Assembly (NCBI RefSeq): GCF_001981305.1
Contig: NZ_MSCW01000004.1
Span: forward strand, 124,001-188,000
Length of the DNA stretch: 64,000 bases
Source: Marinobacter lutaoensis
GTDB taxonomy: Bacteria; Pseudomonadota; Gammaproteobacteria; Pseudomonadales; Oleiphilaceae
Direction: 5' to 3'
In this document: one piece after another, positions 8,660 through 17,214 of the stretch
Layout of the letters: every line of letters begins with the position of its first letter
Numbering within the stretch: position 1 is the first letter of the stretch
The notes under the pieces: model-generated
Databases searched by the model: none
What the model was told of the DNA's origin: nothing
The model's input: the letters and a program-made list of their open reading frames with translations, nothing else
Position numbers and translations under genes: made by a program

Positions 8660-8828
8660 AGACATGAGGCAGCTCACCCTCCGCCCTTGGGGGTGATCTG
8701 CCTCAGGTCTTGCCAATCCCGCCAAACGACGGCGAGACACGGTGGCCATGGAGATTGGGCTCCAAGTGTGTTGACCACCGTTCGCCCGGTACCCGAAGGC
8801 CCGGCGCGAAGGCTACTCCCCTGAAGGT
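8660..8828 (-). promoter_or_regulatory. yybP-ykoY manganese riboswitch leader
   Basis: On the minus strand the leader contains AGGGGAGTAGCC (8811-8822), the hallmark loop of the yybP-ykoY Mn2+ aptamer, and GGCAAGACCTGAGG further on (around 8701-8714), the second conserved segment. A perfect 8-bp stem TGAGGCAG/CTGCCTCA (8665-8672 with 8698-8705) closes the downstream part. The loop of this stem holds AGGGCGG-complementary sequence (8681-8687) that can instead pair with 8648-8654, just ahead of the GGAG ribosome binding site. That suggests translational control. The family assignment is from memory of the consensus. Confidence 0.85.
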
Positions 8829-8834
8829 GCGCGT

Positions 8835-8863
8835 ATCCTAGCCAATCCGGCGAGCGATCGCAA
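8835..8863 (-). promoter_or_regulatory. Promoter of the riboswitch-transporter transcript
   Basis: TTGCGA (8858-8863), a 17-bp spacer and TAGGAT (8835-8840) on the minus strand place the start near 8828, just upstream of the conserved GGGGAGTAGC loop. The -35 element abuts the 3' end of the DHA2 transporter gene. Confidence 0.5.
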
Positions 8864-10255
8864 CTAAGTCCGCATCCGCCAGACCGGAATCACGGCCAGC
8901 GCAACAAACACCGCCACCAGCCACCAGGCCCCGTGGAAGGCGGCGGGAGCCGGCAGTTCACCCTGGTGTTCCCCGAACTCCACCGCCAGCGCCACCAGGT
9001 TAACGCCAAAGGCACCCCCCAGCTGACGCGTGAAATTGATGGTGCTGGAGGCGGCCCCCAGCTGTTCCGGTCGCAGCGGATTCAGCGCCGCGGTGGACAG
9101 AGCCGGCAGCATGAAGCCAATACCGATCCGCCCCAGCACTGCCCAAAGGGCCAGCCAGCCAAACGCCAGCGCCTGGCCGGACAGAGCGAACAGGATGGCC
9201 GACAGGGCGAACAGCAGAATGCCGGTCACCACCAGGGAACGCGCGCTCCGGCGATCCGCCAGACGCCCCGCCAGAGGAAAGGTCACCCCCAGGACCACAC
9301 CCGCCGGTAGCATCAACAACCCCGCCTCGGTGGCGGAAAACCCCAGGGATGTCTGCACGAACAGGGGGATCAGATAGGTGGAGCCAAACAAGGCCAGCCC
9401 CAGAGCCAGGGCGCCTAGGTTGGCTTGGCGGAACGAGGGCAGACGCAACAGCGCGAGATTGACCAGCGGATGCCGGGCCGTCCGCTCCCGGGCGATGAAC
9501 AGCACCAGGCTCACCAGCATGACCAGGCCTTGGCCAAGCAGTCGCGTCTCCTGCCCGGACAACTGCTGCAGCCGGTTCAGGGTATCCAGGGCCAGGGCGA
9601 TGGTGAGCCCCAGCAACGCCAGCCCCGGCCAGTCGAAACGATAGGGTTCGGGGCGCAAACGGGGCCACGGCAGGAAACGCCAGGCCATGACCACCCCCAG
9701 CAAGGTCACCGGCACCGGCGCGAACAGCACGTAGCGCCAGTCCAGTTCGTCCACCAGGACACCGCCGAGCACCGGCCCCAGCGCCGGGGCCAGGATCACC
9801 CCCATGCCGTAGATGCCCATCGCCTGGCCGCGCCGGTCCTGGGGAAAGATGCGGAACACCAGATACATGCCCATCGGCTGCATCAGTCCCGCCATCGCCC
9901 CCTGGCCGACCCGGGCGGCAATCAACTGCTCCGGTGAGACGGCGAAGCCGCCCGCGACGGAAATCAGGGAAAACAGCGCCATCGCGGTGGCCAGAGTCCG
10001 GCGCACGCCCCAGTGGTCCAACAACCAGGAAGAGGCCAGCATGGAGGTGGTCATGGCGGCGATGAACCCGGTCGCCAGCCAGTGCACCTGCCCCTGGCGA
10101 ATCCCGAACTCCAGCATGATGTCATGCAGGGCAACGTTGACCACCGTGGCGCTCAGCACCGTCGCCATGGTGCCCAGCATCACCGTGCATACCGCCAGCC
10201 AGCGCCAGCGTTCTCCGTAGCGGGCCCGTAGACCCTCGACCGAATAATCCGTCAG
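8864..10255 (-). CDS. DHA2-type MFS drug/H+ antiporter (EmrB/QacA family)
   Basis: Inner-membrane efflux protein of about 463 aa. It has the DHA2 helix-1 signature (SATVVNVAL), the motif RVGQGAMAGLMQPMG and a helix-5 antiporter motif C (GVILAPALGPVLGG). A GTG start at 10183 would cut into helix 1. Reading upstream in frame gives a charged N-terminus ending RYGERWRW, beginning at a CTG (10255-10253) six bases after AGGAG. CTG is therefore proposed as the start, with GTG 10183 the conservative alternative. The MarR gene ends 9 bp upstream, so the regulator and pump form an operon. The substrate is unknown. Confidence 0.82.
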   Translation of the reverse strand: MTDYSVEGLRARYGERWRWLAVCTVMLGTMATVLSATVVNVALHDIMLEFGIRQGQVHWLATGFIAAMTTSMLASSWLLDHWGVRRTLATAMALFSLISVAGGFAVSPEQLIAARVGQGAMAGLMQPMGMYLVFRIFPQDRRGQAMGIYGMGVILAPALGPVLGGVLVDELDWRYVLFAPVPVTLLGVVMAWRFLPWPRLRPEPYRFDWPGLALLGLTIALALDTLNRLQQLSGQETRLLGQGLVMLVSLVLFIARERTARHPLVNLALLRLPSFRQANLGALALGLALFGSTYLIPLFVQTSLGFSATEAGLLMLPAGVVLGVTFPLAGRLADRRSARSLVVTGILLFALSAILFALSGQALAFGWLALWAVLGRIGIGFMLPALSTAALNPLRPEQLGAASSTINFTRQLGGAFGVNLVALAVEFGEHQGELPAPAAFHGAWWLVAVFVALAVIPVWRMRT

Positions 10256-10264
10256 GGCGGACTC

Positions 10265-10699
10265 CTATTTCTGCTTTTCGGCGTTTTCCATGATTTTCTG
10301 GAACACCTTCAGCGCACACGCCACTTCCTGGTCACCGATGCCGTCGAGCATCTCCTCCCGGAGCTTGGCCGCGCGCGCGGATAGATCGTCCATGAACGCC
10401 CGACCGGCGTCGGTCAGGTAGAGCCGGCGGGCCCGGCGGTCATTGGGGCAGGGGCGGCGCTCGATCAGACCCTGCTGCTCCAGGCTGTCCAGCAGCCGCA
10501 CCAGGGTCGGATTCTCGATGGCCATCAGGTTGGCCAGCTCCCGTTGCGTCAGTCCTTCGCCCCCTTGCTGCAGGTACACCATGGTGCTCCAGCGGGCCTG
10601 GGTCACTCCCAGATCCTTGAGGCGTTCATCCAGCATCTTGCGCCAGCGGCGGGTCACCCGGGCCACGGCAAAGGGAAACTGCTCTCTCATGGGTCTCAT
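10265..10699 (-). CDS. MarR family transcriptional regulator
   Basis: Winged-helix repressor of 144 aa with LTQRELANLMAIENPTLVRLLDSLE as recognition helices and DRRARRLYLT as the wing. The start at 10699 is chosen because GGAG precedes it at good spacing; a second ATG at 10690 is possible and a frame to 10744 lacks support. It is first gene of the MarR-MFS operon, an emrR-emrAB-like layout, so it probably represses the downstream pump until a toxic ligand binds. A half-palindrome overlapping the -35 region upstream could be its operator. Confidence 0.88.
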   Translation of the reverse strand: MRPMREQFPFAVARVTRRWRKMLDERLKDLGVTQARWSTMVYLQQGGEGLTQRELANLMAIENPTLVRLLDSLEQQGLIERRPCPNDRRARRLYLTDAGRAFMDDLSARAAKLREEMLDGIGDQEVACALKVFQKIMENAEKQK

Positions 10700-10752
10700 G
10701 CTCCTCTCCGAGGGGGCCTTGCTGCCGCCTGGACGGCAGGCCACATGCTCAC

Positions 10753-10782
10753 ATTATCGAAAAGCCAACAATAGTATGCTAA
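10753..10782 (-). promoter_or_regulatory. Promoter and candidate MarR operator
   Basis: On the minus strand TTAGCA (10777-10782), an 18-bp spacer and GATAAT (10753-10758) form a sigma-70-like promoter for the MarR-MFS operon. The -35 lies inside an imperfect dyad TTAGCATACTAT (10771-10782), a plausible autoregulatory operator. Confidence 0.4.
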
Positions 10783-10826
10783 CCATTGGCATAAATACAG
10801 ATACGGATGCAGAAACATATATGCGG

Positions 10827-10860
10827 GAAAACCGAAAGGCCGGAATCAACCGGCCTTCGG
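10827..10860 (-). terminator. Intrinsic terminator that includes the end of the MFS gene
   Basis: On the minus strand CCGAAGGCCGG, loop TTGATT, CCGGCCTTTCGG and a short T-run make a strong hairpin with one bulged T. The last codons and TGA stop of the upstream MFS gene (stop at 10846-10848) lie within the ascending arm and loop. Confidence 0.85.
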
Positions 10861-12135
10861 CATCTGCGACTCGGGCGGCGGCTCCTGCGCCTCTGGAGCC
10901 TCCTGAAACGCCTCGTTGCGCGGGTCCAGCTCGGTCAGCACCACGGAAGATTCGGGCATGGTGGTGACAAACTGTTCCTGGTCCGCCACCGGCACATCCT
11001 CGGTATGGCTGATTCGATAACTGGTGATCAGCGCCAGCAGGGTCAGGAAAACCGCCATTCCAAAAAACAGCCCCTCCGGCCCCAGCAGCGCGATCAGACG
11101 GGCCATCACGATCGGTCCGAGTACGCTGCCGATGCCGTAGCTGAGCAGCAGGGTGGCGCTGGCCGGCACGATGCGGCTGCTTTCCATGCGGTCATTGGTG
11201 ATCGCCACCGCGACCGGATAGAGGGTGGCGGAAAGACCGACCACTGTGCCCACGAGCAGCATCAGCAGCCAGGGATCGAAGGCGCCCAGAAGCCCCACCA
11301 GAGCCGCGGCCAGGGCCGCCGTCAGTGCCACCCAGAACATCACCCGGCGACGGTCGAAGCGGTCACAGACCCGCCCCAGCGGCCAGGCCAGAATCATGGC
11401 GGCGACGATGGCACTGGCCATGAACGTGGAGACCTTCGCCAGGTCCAGGCCCACCAGAGTGGCATAGACCGGCCCCAGGGCGTAGAAGCCACCGATCAGC
11501 ACCCCGCAGATAACCGCGCCGGCAACGCCGGTGAAAGACTCCCGCGCCAGGGTAAAGAACGACAGCCGGCTGACCTGTTCGATCACCGGCGCCTCCATTC
11601 GCGTCAGGGACAGCGGCACCAGCGCCAGGGTCAGCAGGATCGCGGCCAGGGAGAACGGCAAGAAACTGGCGGGATCACCGACGTTCACCAACAACTGGCC
11701 ACCGGCGGCGGACAGGTAGAACACCACCTGATACACCGCGAACAGGGCGCCCCGGTTGGCGTTGGTGGCCCGGCTGGAGAACCAGCTCTCCACCACCACC
11801 AGGACACCGGCGATACTGAAACCGGACAACACCCGGAGAAACGCCCAGAACCCCATCGACAGCGCCATCGGATACATCAGCGACGCCACTGCCGCGAAGG
11901 CCGCGAACACGGCGAAGGCACGGATGTGACCCACCCGGCCGATGATCCGGTGCACGTACAGGGTACCCAGCACGAAGCCGATTGAGTAGCACACCAACAC
12001 CCAGCCGATGATGTCCGGCGCCACCTGTTCGATCCCCAGGCGAATGCCCAGCAAGGTCATGAGAAAGGCATTGCCGGACACCAGCAGCACGATGCTCAGA
12101 ATCAATGCGGACAAGGAGGCGACCATACGGGTCAT
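10846..12135 (-). CDS. MFS transporter, YcaD-like
   Basis: Membrane protein of 429 aa with 12 predicted helices, start MTRMVASL at 12135 behind GGAG at 7-bp spacing. The frame continues to 12222 but has no better start. The signature region YSIGFVLGTLYVHRIIGRVGHIRAF and the overall look recall the YcaD-like group of unknown substrate. About 50 C-terminal residues form an acidic/Pro-rich cytoplasmic tail. It is transcribed alone and ends in its own terminator. Confidence 0.82.
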   Translation of the reverse strand: MTRMVASLSALILSIVLLVSGNAFLMTLLGIRLGIEQVAPDIIGWVLVCYSIGFVLGTLYVHRIIGRVGHIRAFAVFAAFAAVASLMYPMALSMGFWAFLRVLSGFSIAGVLVVVESWFSSRATNANRGALFAVYQVVFYLSAAGGQLLVNVGDPASFLPFSLAAILLTLALVPLSLTRMEAPVIEQVSRLSFFTLARESFTGVAGAVICGVLIGGFYALGPVYATLVGLDLAKVSTFMASAIVAAMILAWPLGRVCDRFDRRRVMFWVALTAALAAALVGLLGAFDPWLLMLLVGTVVGLSATLYPVAVAITNDRMESSRIVPASATLLLSYGIGSVLGPIVMARLIALLGPEGLFFGMAVFLTLLALITSYRISHTEDVPVADQEQFVTTMPESSVVLTELDPRNEAFQEAPEAQEPPPESQMPKAG

Positions 12136-12399
12136 GCAGCGGCTCCGGACCTTGGGATAGCAGATTGAATGGCCATGGCTGACACCATAGCAGCAGGGAC
12201 CGGACATGGCCGGGAAAGGCATTACAGCAGCCGCTGCCGGAGCAGGCCACTAAGCACTTCCCGAGACCGATGCAAGCGCTTGCCGGGCACGGGCGCAATT
12301 TCACATAGTTTTACATTATTAATGGGCCGTAACAGACCGCATGACCGGGAGCAGGTAACATAAATCCAAGCTTTTCAATGGATCCGCGAGCGCCTGGAT

Positions 12400-13302
12400 A
12401 TGAAAAAGACGGACTGGCCCATCCGCTGGGATTTGCTTCTACGCTACCGACTGATTGAGACCATCGCACTGTGGGAAGGCCGCCTGACCACCAATCACAT
12501 CTGTCACAGCTTCGGCATCGGCCGCCAGCAGGCGTCCAAGGACATCAACACCTACCTGCGGGAACTGGCGCCGGGGAACCTGCAGTACGACCGGCACCTC
12601 AAGGGTTATGTTCCGGCCCCGGAGTTCCGGCCGGTGGTGACCCGGGGTGACGTCGGCGAATACCTGGACCTGCTGGCGCGCCAGCAGAACCTGAGCCACA
12701 CCTTCGAAAGCCTAGAACTGGGGCTGCCGGGCAGCCATGTGGTGACCACGCCCAACCGGGTCGTGCTGCCGGATACCATGCGGGCCGTGGTGAGCGCGAT
12801 CCGTCAGGGTCGCCAGCTGCGCGCCAGCTACACCTCCCTGAGCCGGCCGGAACCCGCGGAAACCATCCTGGAGCCCCATACTCTCGTGTGCACCGGCAAC
12901 AACTGGCATCTCAGGGCCTGGTGCGACTCCAACCGGGAATACCGGGACTTTGCCCTCAGCCGTTTCCGTTCCGCCCCCGAGGCCCTGCGGCAACGCGCCA
13001 AGCACACCCGGGACCAGGACGAGGACTGGAACCGCGAAGTGACCCTGGTGATCACCCCGGATCATCGTCTCACCGAAGCCCAGCAACGCATCATCGCCCG
13101 GGACTACGGCATGGACGACGGCCGCCTGGAAATCCACACCCGGGCCGCGCTGACCCCCTACGTGCTGTCCCGGCTCGGCATTACCTTCGACAACGAGCAT
13201 CCGGACCCGCTGGTGCAGCAACTGGAGCTGGCCAACCCCGACCAGCTCGGCTTCGGCAGCCGCCGGGAGCGGGCGCTGAAGGCCGTGGCCGGCCTGTCCT
13301 GA
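12400..13302 (+). CDS. WYL-domain transcriptional regulator
   Basis: Protein of 300 aa: an N-terminal winged helix (about 1-80; FGIGRQQASKDINTYLREL is the recognition region), then a WYL domain (about 120-215, LVCTGNNWHLRAWCDSNREYRDFALSRF) and the WCX extension. WYL domains bind nucleotide-type ligands in several repressors linked to phage defence or DNA damage. No defence genes adjoin this copy; a secreted nuclease gene begins 9 bp downstream and may be co-transcribed. The 264-bp gap upstream shows no clear promoter. Confidence 0.85.
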   Translation: MKKTDWPIRWDLLLRYRLIETIALWEGRLTTNHICHSFGIGRQQASKDINTYLRELAPGNLQYDRHLKGYVPAPEFRPVVTRGDVGEYLDLLARQQNLSHTFESLELGLPGSHVVTTPNRVVLPDTMRAVVSAIRQGRQLRASYTSLSRPEPAETILEPHTLVCTGNNWHLRAWCDSNREYRDFALSRFRSAPEALRQRAKHTRDQDEDWNREVTLVITPDHRLTEAQQRIIARDYGMDDGRLEIHTRAALTPYVLSRLGITFDNEHPDPLVQQLELANPDQLGFGSRRERALKAVAGLS

Positions 13303-13311
13303 CCAGGCACG

Positions 13312-15018
13312 GTGCGGCACCACCGCGTCCTGACCGCCGCCCTGCTGCTACTGGCCGCCACCCCGGCCAGTGCCGGCGGTGACTGCGGCGACCCCTTCAC
13401 CCCGATCGCCCGGATTCAGGGTGAGGGTGAACGCTCGCCCCTGGTGGGCCAGCCGGTCACCGTGGAAGGCGTGATGACCCTCGACGCCCGGGGCGACGGT
13501 GGCCTGCAGGGCTTCTACCTGCAACAGTCCGAGGCCGAGGCCGACGACAACCCCCGGACCTCCGAGGCCCTGTTCGTCTACACCCGACGACCCGGAGGCC
13601 AGCCCGGCACTCGCCTTCGCCTGACCGGCGAGGTTCGGGAGTACCGGGGCCTGACGGAACTGGCGAACGTCCAGACGCTGATCCTCTGCGGCCCGGCGCC
13701 ACTGCCCGAGCCCCTGCCTCTGGAGCTGTCTGCCCGGGCCGATCTGGAACCCCTGGAAAACATGCGGGTGGCGGTGCCCACCACCGCCACGGTCGTGGAC
13801 AGCCACAACCTGGCCCGCTACGGCGAACTGGAACTGGCCCCCTCAGACCCGGTGATCCCCACCGAATACCGGCCGCCGGCGCCCGGCGTACCGGATCTTC
13901 CGGCACGGAATGGTCACGGGCTGATTCTCGACGACGCCCGGGGTGTCCGCGACCCGCGCCCCATTCCCTGGCCCTCTGGCCAGCCCGGGCTGCGCCTGGG
14001 AGACACCCTGAGCGACCTGCAGGGTGTGCTGGACTACCGCTTCAACCGCTGGCGCCTGCAGCCGACCCGGCCACCCCGACACATTCCCGCCAACCCCAGG
14101 CCGCCGGCGCCGCCCCGCCCGGACACCGCCACCTTGCGGGTGATGGCCTTCAACCTGGCGAACCTGTTCAACGGCGACGGCCAGGGCGGGGGCTTCCCGA
14201 CACCACGGGGCGCCACCAGCGAAGCCCAGTACCGACGCCAGCTCGACCGGCTGGTGGCACTGCTGACGGCGCCGGATCCGGATATCCTGACGCTCAGCGA
14301 ACTGGAAAACGACGGTTACGACGAGCACAGCGCCGCCGCCGACCTCGCCCGGGCCTTGGGGCCCCGGTGGCACTTCGTGGCCACGCCCGGCGCCGACGGC
14401 CGGGACGCCATCCGGACCCTGATCTACTACCGGCGCGACCGGGTACGCCCGGTGGGCCCGCCTACCCGTTTCAGCAGCGGCCCGGGGCGCCCCCCGCAAA
14501 TACAGGCCTTCCAGCGCTCAGCGGGCGGGCCGGTGGTGCGGGTCGTGGCGGTGCACCTCAAGTCCAAATCCTGCCAGGGCGCCGCCGGGGAAGAGCGGGA
14601 CCGGGGCGACGGCCAGGGCTGCCACGCCGGGCAACGCACCCGGGCCGCCACCGCCCTGGTGGACGGGCTCCGCGCCCCACTCGAACCGGTCGCCGGCACG
14701 CTTATCGCCGGCGACTTCAACAGCTATAGCCAGGAAACACCGCTGCAGGTGTTGGCCGAGCACGGCTATGTCAACCTGCTGCCGCACTTCCATCCCTGTA
14801 CCCCCGCCCAGTGCCGCCACTACACCTACCGCTACCGGGGTCACCGAGGTGCCCTGGACCACATTCTGGCCTCCTCCGCGCTGGTGCCTTCGGTGCTGGC
14901 CGCCCAGGCCTGGCTCGTCAACACCGACGAACCGCGCGGTCCGGGACTGCCGGAACCCGACTCGGGCCCCTGGGGCGTATCCGACCACAATCCGGTGATT
15001 GTCGACCTCCGGCTGTGA
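13312..15018 (+). CDS. Secreted endonuclease/exonuclease/phosphatase-family nuclease (ExeM-like)
   Basis: Protein of 568 aa with GTG start and a clear signal peptide (about 1-20, ending ATPASAGG). An OB-fold segment (about 30-130) precedes the EEP catalytic domain (about 275-568), with metal/catalytic motifs NLANLFNGDG, LSELENDGYDEHS, VHLKSKSC, IAGDFNSYSQE and GVSDHNPVIVDL. This layout matches bacterial extracellular DNases such as ExeM, minus the lamin-tail and C-terminal anchoring parts. The probable role is degrading extracellular DNA for phosphate or biofilm remodelling. It follows the WYL regulator by 9 bp. Confidence 0.85.
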   Translation: MRHHRVLTAALLLLAATPASAGGDCGDPFTPIARIQGEGERSPLVGQPVTVEGVMTLDARGDGGLQGFYLQQSEAEADDNPRTSEALFVYTRRPGGQPGTRLRLTGEVREYRGLTELANVQTLILCGPAPLPEPLPLELSARADLEPLENMRVAVPTTATVVDSHNLARYGELELAPSDPVIPTEYRPPAPGVPDLPARNGHGLILDDARGVRDPRPIPWPSGQPGLRLGDTLSDLQGVLDYRFNRWRLQPTRPPRHIPANPRPPAPPRPDTATLRVMAFNLANLFNGDGQGGGFPTPRGATSEAQYRRQLDRLVALLTAPDPDILTLSELENDGYDEHSAAADLARALGPRWHFVATPGADGRDAIRTLIYYRRDRVRPVGPPTRFSSGPGRPPQIQAFQRSAGGPVVRVVAVHLKSKSCQGAAGEERDRGDGQGCHAGQRTRAATALVDGLRAPLEPVAGTLIAGDFNSYSQETPLQVLAEHGYVNLLPHFHPCTPAQCRHYTYRYRGHRGALDHILASSALVPSVLAAQAWLVNTDEPRGPGLPEPDSGPWGVSDHNPVIVDLRL

Positions 15019-15112
15019 CTGACCCGGCCGCCGCCCCGGCCGGGCGACCCGGCCAACGCCGGCCGCCACACGCACGCTAGACTGATGGCACGAGTTCGCG
15101 CAAGGACCTGCC

Positions 15113-15994
15113 ATGCTATTCCCCAACCTCTGGCCCGCTGCCCGCACCGGGCAACGATGGCTGCTGAATGCCCGACGCCGCGTCACCACCGTGGACGGCC
15201 ATCGCATGGTGTACCTGGAACGGGGCCACCCCCGCCCGGGACGGCCCACCGTGGTGCTGATCCACGGATTTGCCTCGATGAAGGAAAACTGGGCGTTGTG
15301 GCTCCAGGCCCTGCCCCGGCACTGGCACCTTCTGGTACCGGACCTGCCCGGACTGGGCGAGAGCGACTACCGGGTCGAGGCCTGCTACCGTTATCAAAGC
15401 CAGGCGCAGCGCCTGAACACCTGGCTGGAGCAGCAGCCCGCCGGCGACCTGCACCTGGCCGGCAGTTCCATGGGCGGGGCCATCGCCGCCATCCTCGCAC
15501 ACCACCTGGCCACCCCCCCGCGCAGCCTCACTCTGCTCAACAGCGCCGGCATTCCCGAACAGCCCGACCGGTCACCGGACGCGCCGTTCCAGAGCGACCG
15601 GGACCAGATCTTGATCCCCCGGGACTGGCGTGGGGTCTACCGGATGTTCAACAGCGTGGGCAATGGCCGGCCGTCGGTCCTGGGGGTGGCAATGACCGGG
15701 CTGCTCGGCCCGGACCTGCTGGGACGCACCCGCGCCCTGGAACACATTTTCCGGGACATGCTGGCCGACCCGCTGGCGCCGGCACGCTACCTGGGCAAGG
15801 ACACGCCGCCGATGCAGGTGCAGTGGGGCGACCGCGACACCATCACCCCCACCCGTTGCGTGCGCTGGTTCGAACGGGCCACCCCCGGGGCCGAGCTTCA
15901 TGTCTTCCCCGGGGTGGGTCACCTGCCCATGGTGGAGGTTCCCCGCCGCTCGGCATCGGTGTTCGCCCGTTTCGTGGCGCGCCACCAGCCCTGA
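15113..15994 (+). CDS. Alpha/beta hydrolase
   Basis: Protein of 293 aa with a full hydrolase-fold triad: nucleophile Ser119 in GSSMGG, acid Asp240 or Asp242 in WGDRDTITP and base His270 in GVGHLPM. The oxyanion segment is IHGFASMKENW. A basic N-terminus without a clear signal suggests a cytoplasmic or peripheral enzyme. The lid region (about 145-220) resembles MhpC/lipase-like hydrolases, but the substrate is unknown. AAGGA at 6 bp supports the start. An AraC regulator follows after 150 bp. Confidence 0.82.
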   Translation: MLFPNLWPAARTGQRWLLNARRRVTTVDGHRMVYLERGHPRPGRPTVVLIHGFASMKENWALWLQALPRHWHLLVPDLPGLGESDYRVEACYRYQSQAQRLNTWLEQQPAGDLHLAGSSMGGAIAAILAHHLATPPRSLTLLNSAGIPEQPDRSPDAPFQSDRDQILIPRDWRGVYRMFNSVGNGRPSVLGVAMTGLLGPDLLGRTRALEHIFRDMLADPLAPARYLGKDTPPMQVQWGDRDTITPTRCVRWFERATPGAELHVFPGVGHLPMVEVPRRSASVFARFVARHQP

Positions 15995-16147
15995 CAGCCG
16001 GTCGGGACCGGCGGGCCAATTGGCCCGAATGGCCCCGTTCTCAGTCACCGAAGCCAAGGGATTGTCCGTCGAAGCGCGCATAATCGGGCGACATAACCCG
16101 GCCTTGCATAACAACAACAGAACACAGGAACAGCAAAGGGGAACCCC

Positions 16148-17212
16148 ATGCGCGCCTCCGCTTCCACGGCCAAGGACCTGGGCATGCCGGCCATCTACCT
16201 GCATACCCTGGCCCAGTTGCTACGCTCCATCGGCATTGATGACCGCAGCCTGCTGCTGCGGGTCGGGCTGGACCCGGACCGCCTGAACGCCACGGAACTG
16301 AGGGTCAGCCAGGCCCAGGCCAGCGAGTTCGTCACCCGGGCAATCATCGAAAGTGGCGAGCCGGGTCTCGGCATCCTGCTGGCCCAGGCGATGCAGCCGC
16401 CCACCCACGGTGCCTTGGGCACTGCCGTCATGAGCAGCCGCAACCTGGGCGAGGCCCTGGACCTGCTAACCCGCTACCTGACCCTGCGCGCGCCCCATTG
16501 GCACGTGCGCAAGCGCCTGACCCAGGGTCAGGCCTGGTACACCGTCACCTCGGAAGTGGACCCTGGGCCCCTGCATAATCTGATTCTGGACGCGGTGCTG
16601 CTGGGCTGTGTGTCCATGGGGACCCAGCTCACCGGTACCCCGGTGACCGGCATCCGGATCCTGCGCCGAGGCCCGGAACCGGCTTATTTCCAGCGCTTCC
16701 GTGCCCAGATACCGGTCCCGGTCCACTACGATGCCACCGAAGACGCCCTGCTGGTGCCCCAGGACCAGCTCGGCCTGCCCCTCCGGTTCTGCGACGAACG
16801 ACGGGCGGCCGCCTCCCGGGCGGAGTGCGAACAGGCGCTGCAACGCCTGTCGGAAGATGCCGGCTTTGCCTGCCGGGTTCGCCGGGTCATCGAAACCAGC
16901 TACCCGTTCCCCCCCAAGCTGGCCCGGGTGGCGAGCACCCTGTTTGTCTCGGAGCGGACCCTGAAACGGCGACTTCAGGAAGAGCAGGCCAGTTTCCAGC
17001 ACCTGGTGGACCAGGTGCGGTTGGAACGGGCCCGAGAACTGCTGACGCACACCGGCATGAACCTGAGCCAGATCGCCGATGCCCTGGGCTATGCCGACGC
17101 CGCCAACTTCACCCGCGCTTTCAAGCGCTGGACCGGGCGCAGCCCCAGCCGGTACCGAAGCGAAGCCCTGGCTGTGCCTGCCGAGGCGGGCCGCCCCCGG
17201 GCGAGCGCCTGA
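16148..17212 (+). CDS. AraC family transcriptional regulator, OruR/ArgR-like architecture
   Basis: Protein of 354 aa: an N-terminal ligand-binding domain of the arabinose-binding type (about 20-210) and a C-terminal pair of helix-turn-helix motifs (about 250-340, VASTLFVSERTLKRRLQEEQASFQHLVDQVRLERARELL then LSQIADALGYADAANFTRAFKRWTGRSPSRYR, quoted here only by its recognisable ends). Regulators of this form often control lipid, amino-acid or hydrocarbon catabolism genes next door. The neighbouring hydrolase is the obvious candidate target. Confidence 0.85.
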   Translation: MRASASTAKDLGMPAIYLHTLAQLLRSIGIDDRSLLLRVGLDPDRLNATELRVSQAQASEFVTRAIIESGEPGLGILLAQAMQPPTHGALGTAVMSSRNLGEALDLLTRYLTLRAPHWHVRKRLTQGQAWYTVTSEVDPGPLHNLILDAVLLGCVSMGTQLTGTPVTGIRILRRGPEPAYFQRFRAQIPVPVHYDATEDALLVPQDQLGLPLRFCDERRAAASRAECEQALQRLSEDAGFACRVRRVIETSYPFPPKLARVASTLFVSERTLKRRLQEEQASFQHLVDQVRLERARELLTHTGMNLSQIADALGYADAANFTRAFKRWTGRSPSRYRSEALAVPAEAGRPRASA

Positions 17213-17214
17213 TC

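Noticed and set aside
8635..8749. Longer start for the TMEM165-type transporter
   Set aside because: It would place 38 codons over a conserved riboswitch; the peptide is not hydrophobic and not conserved.
12136..12399. Small gene or clear promoter in the gap before the WYL gene
   Set aside because: The open frames lack ribosome binding sites and no -35/-10 pair at acceptable spacing was convincing.
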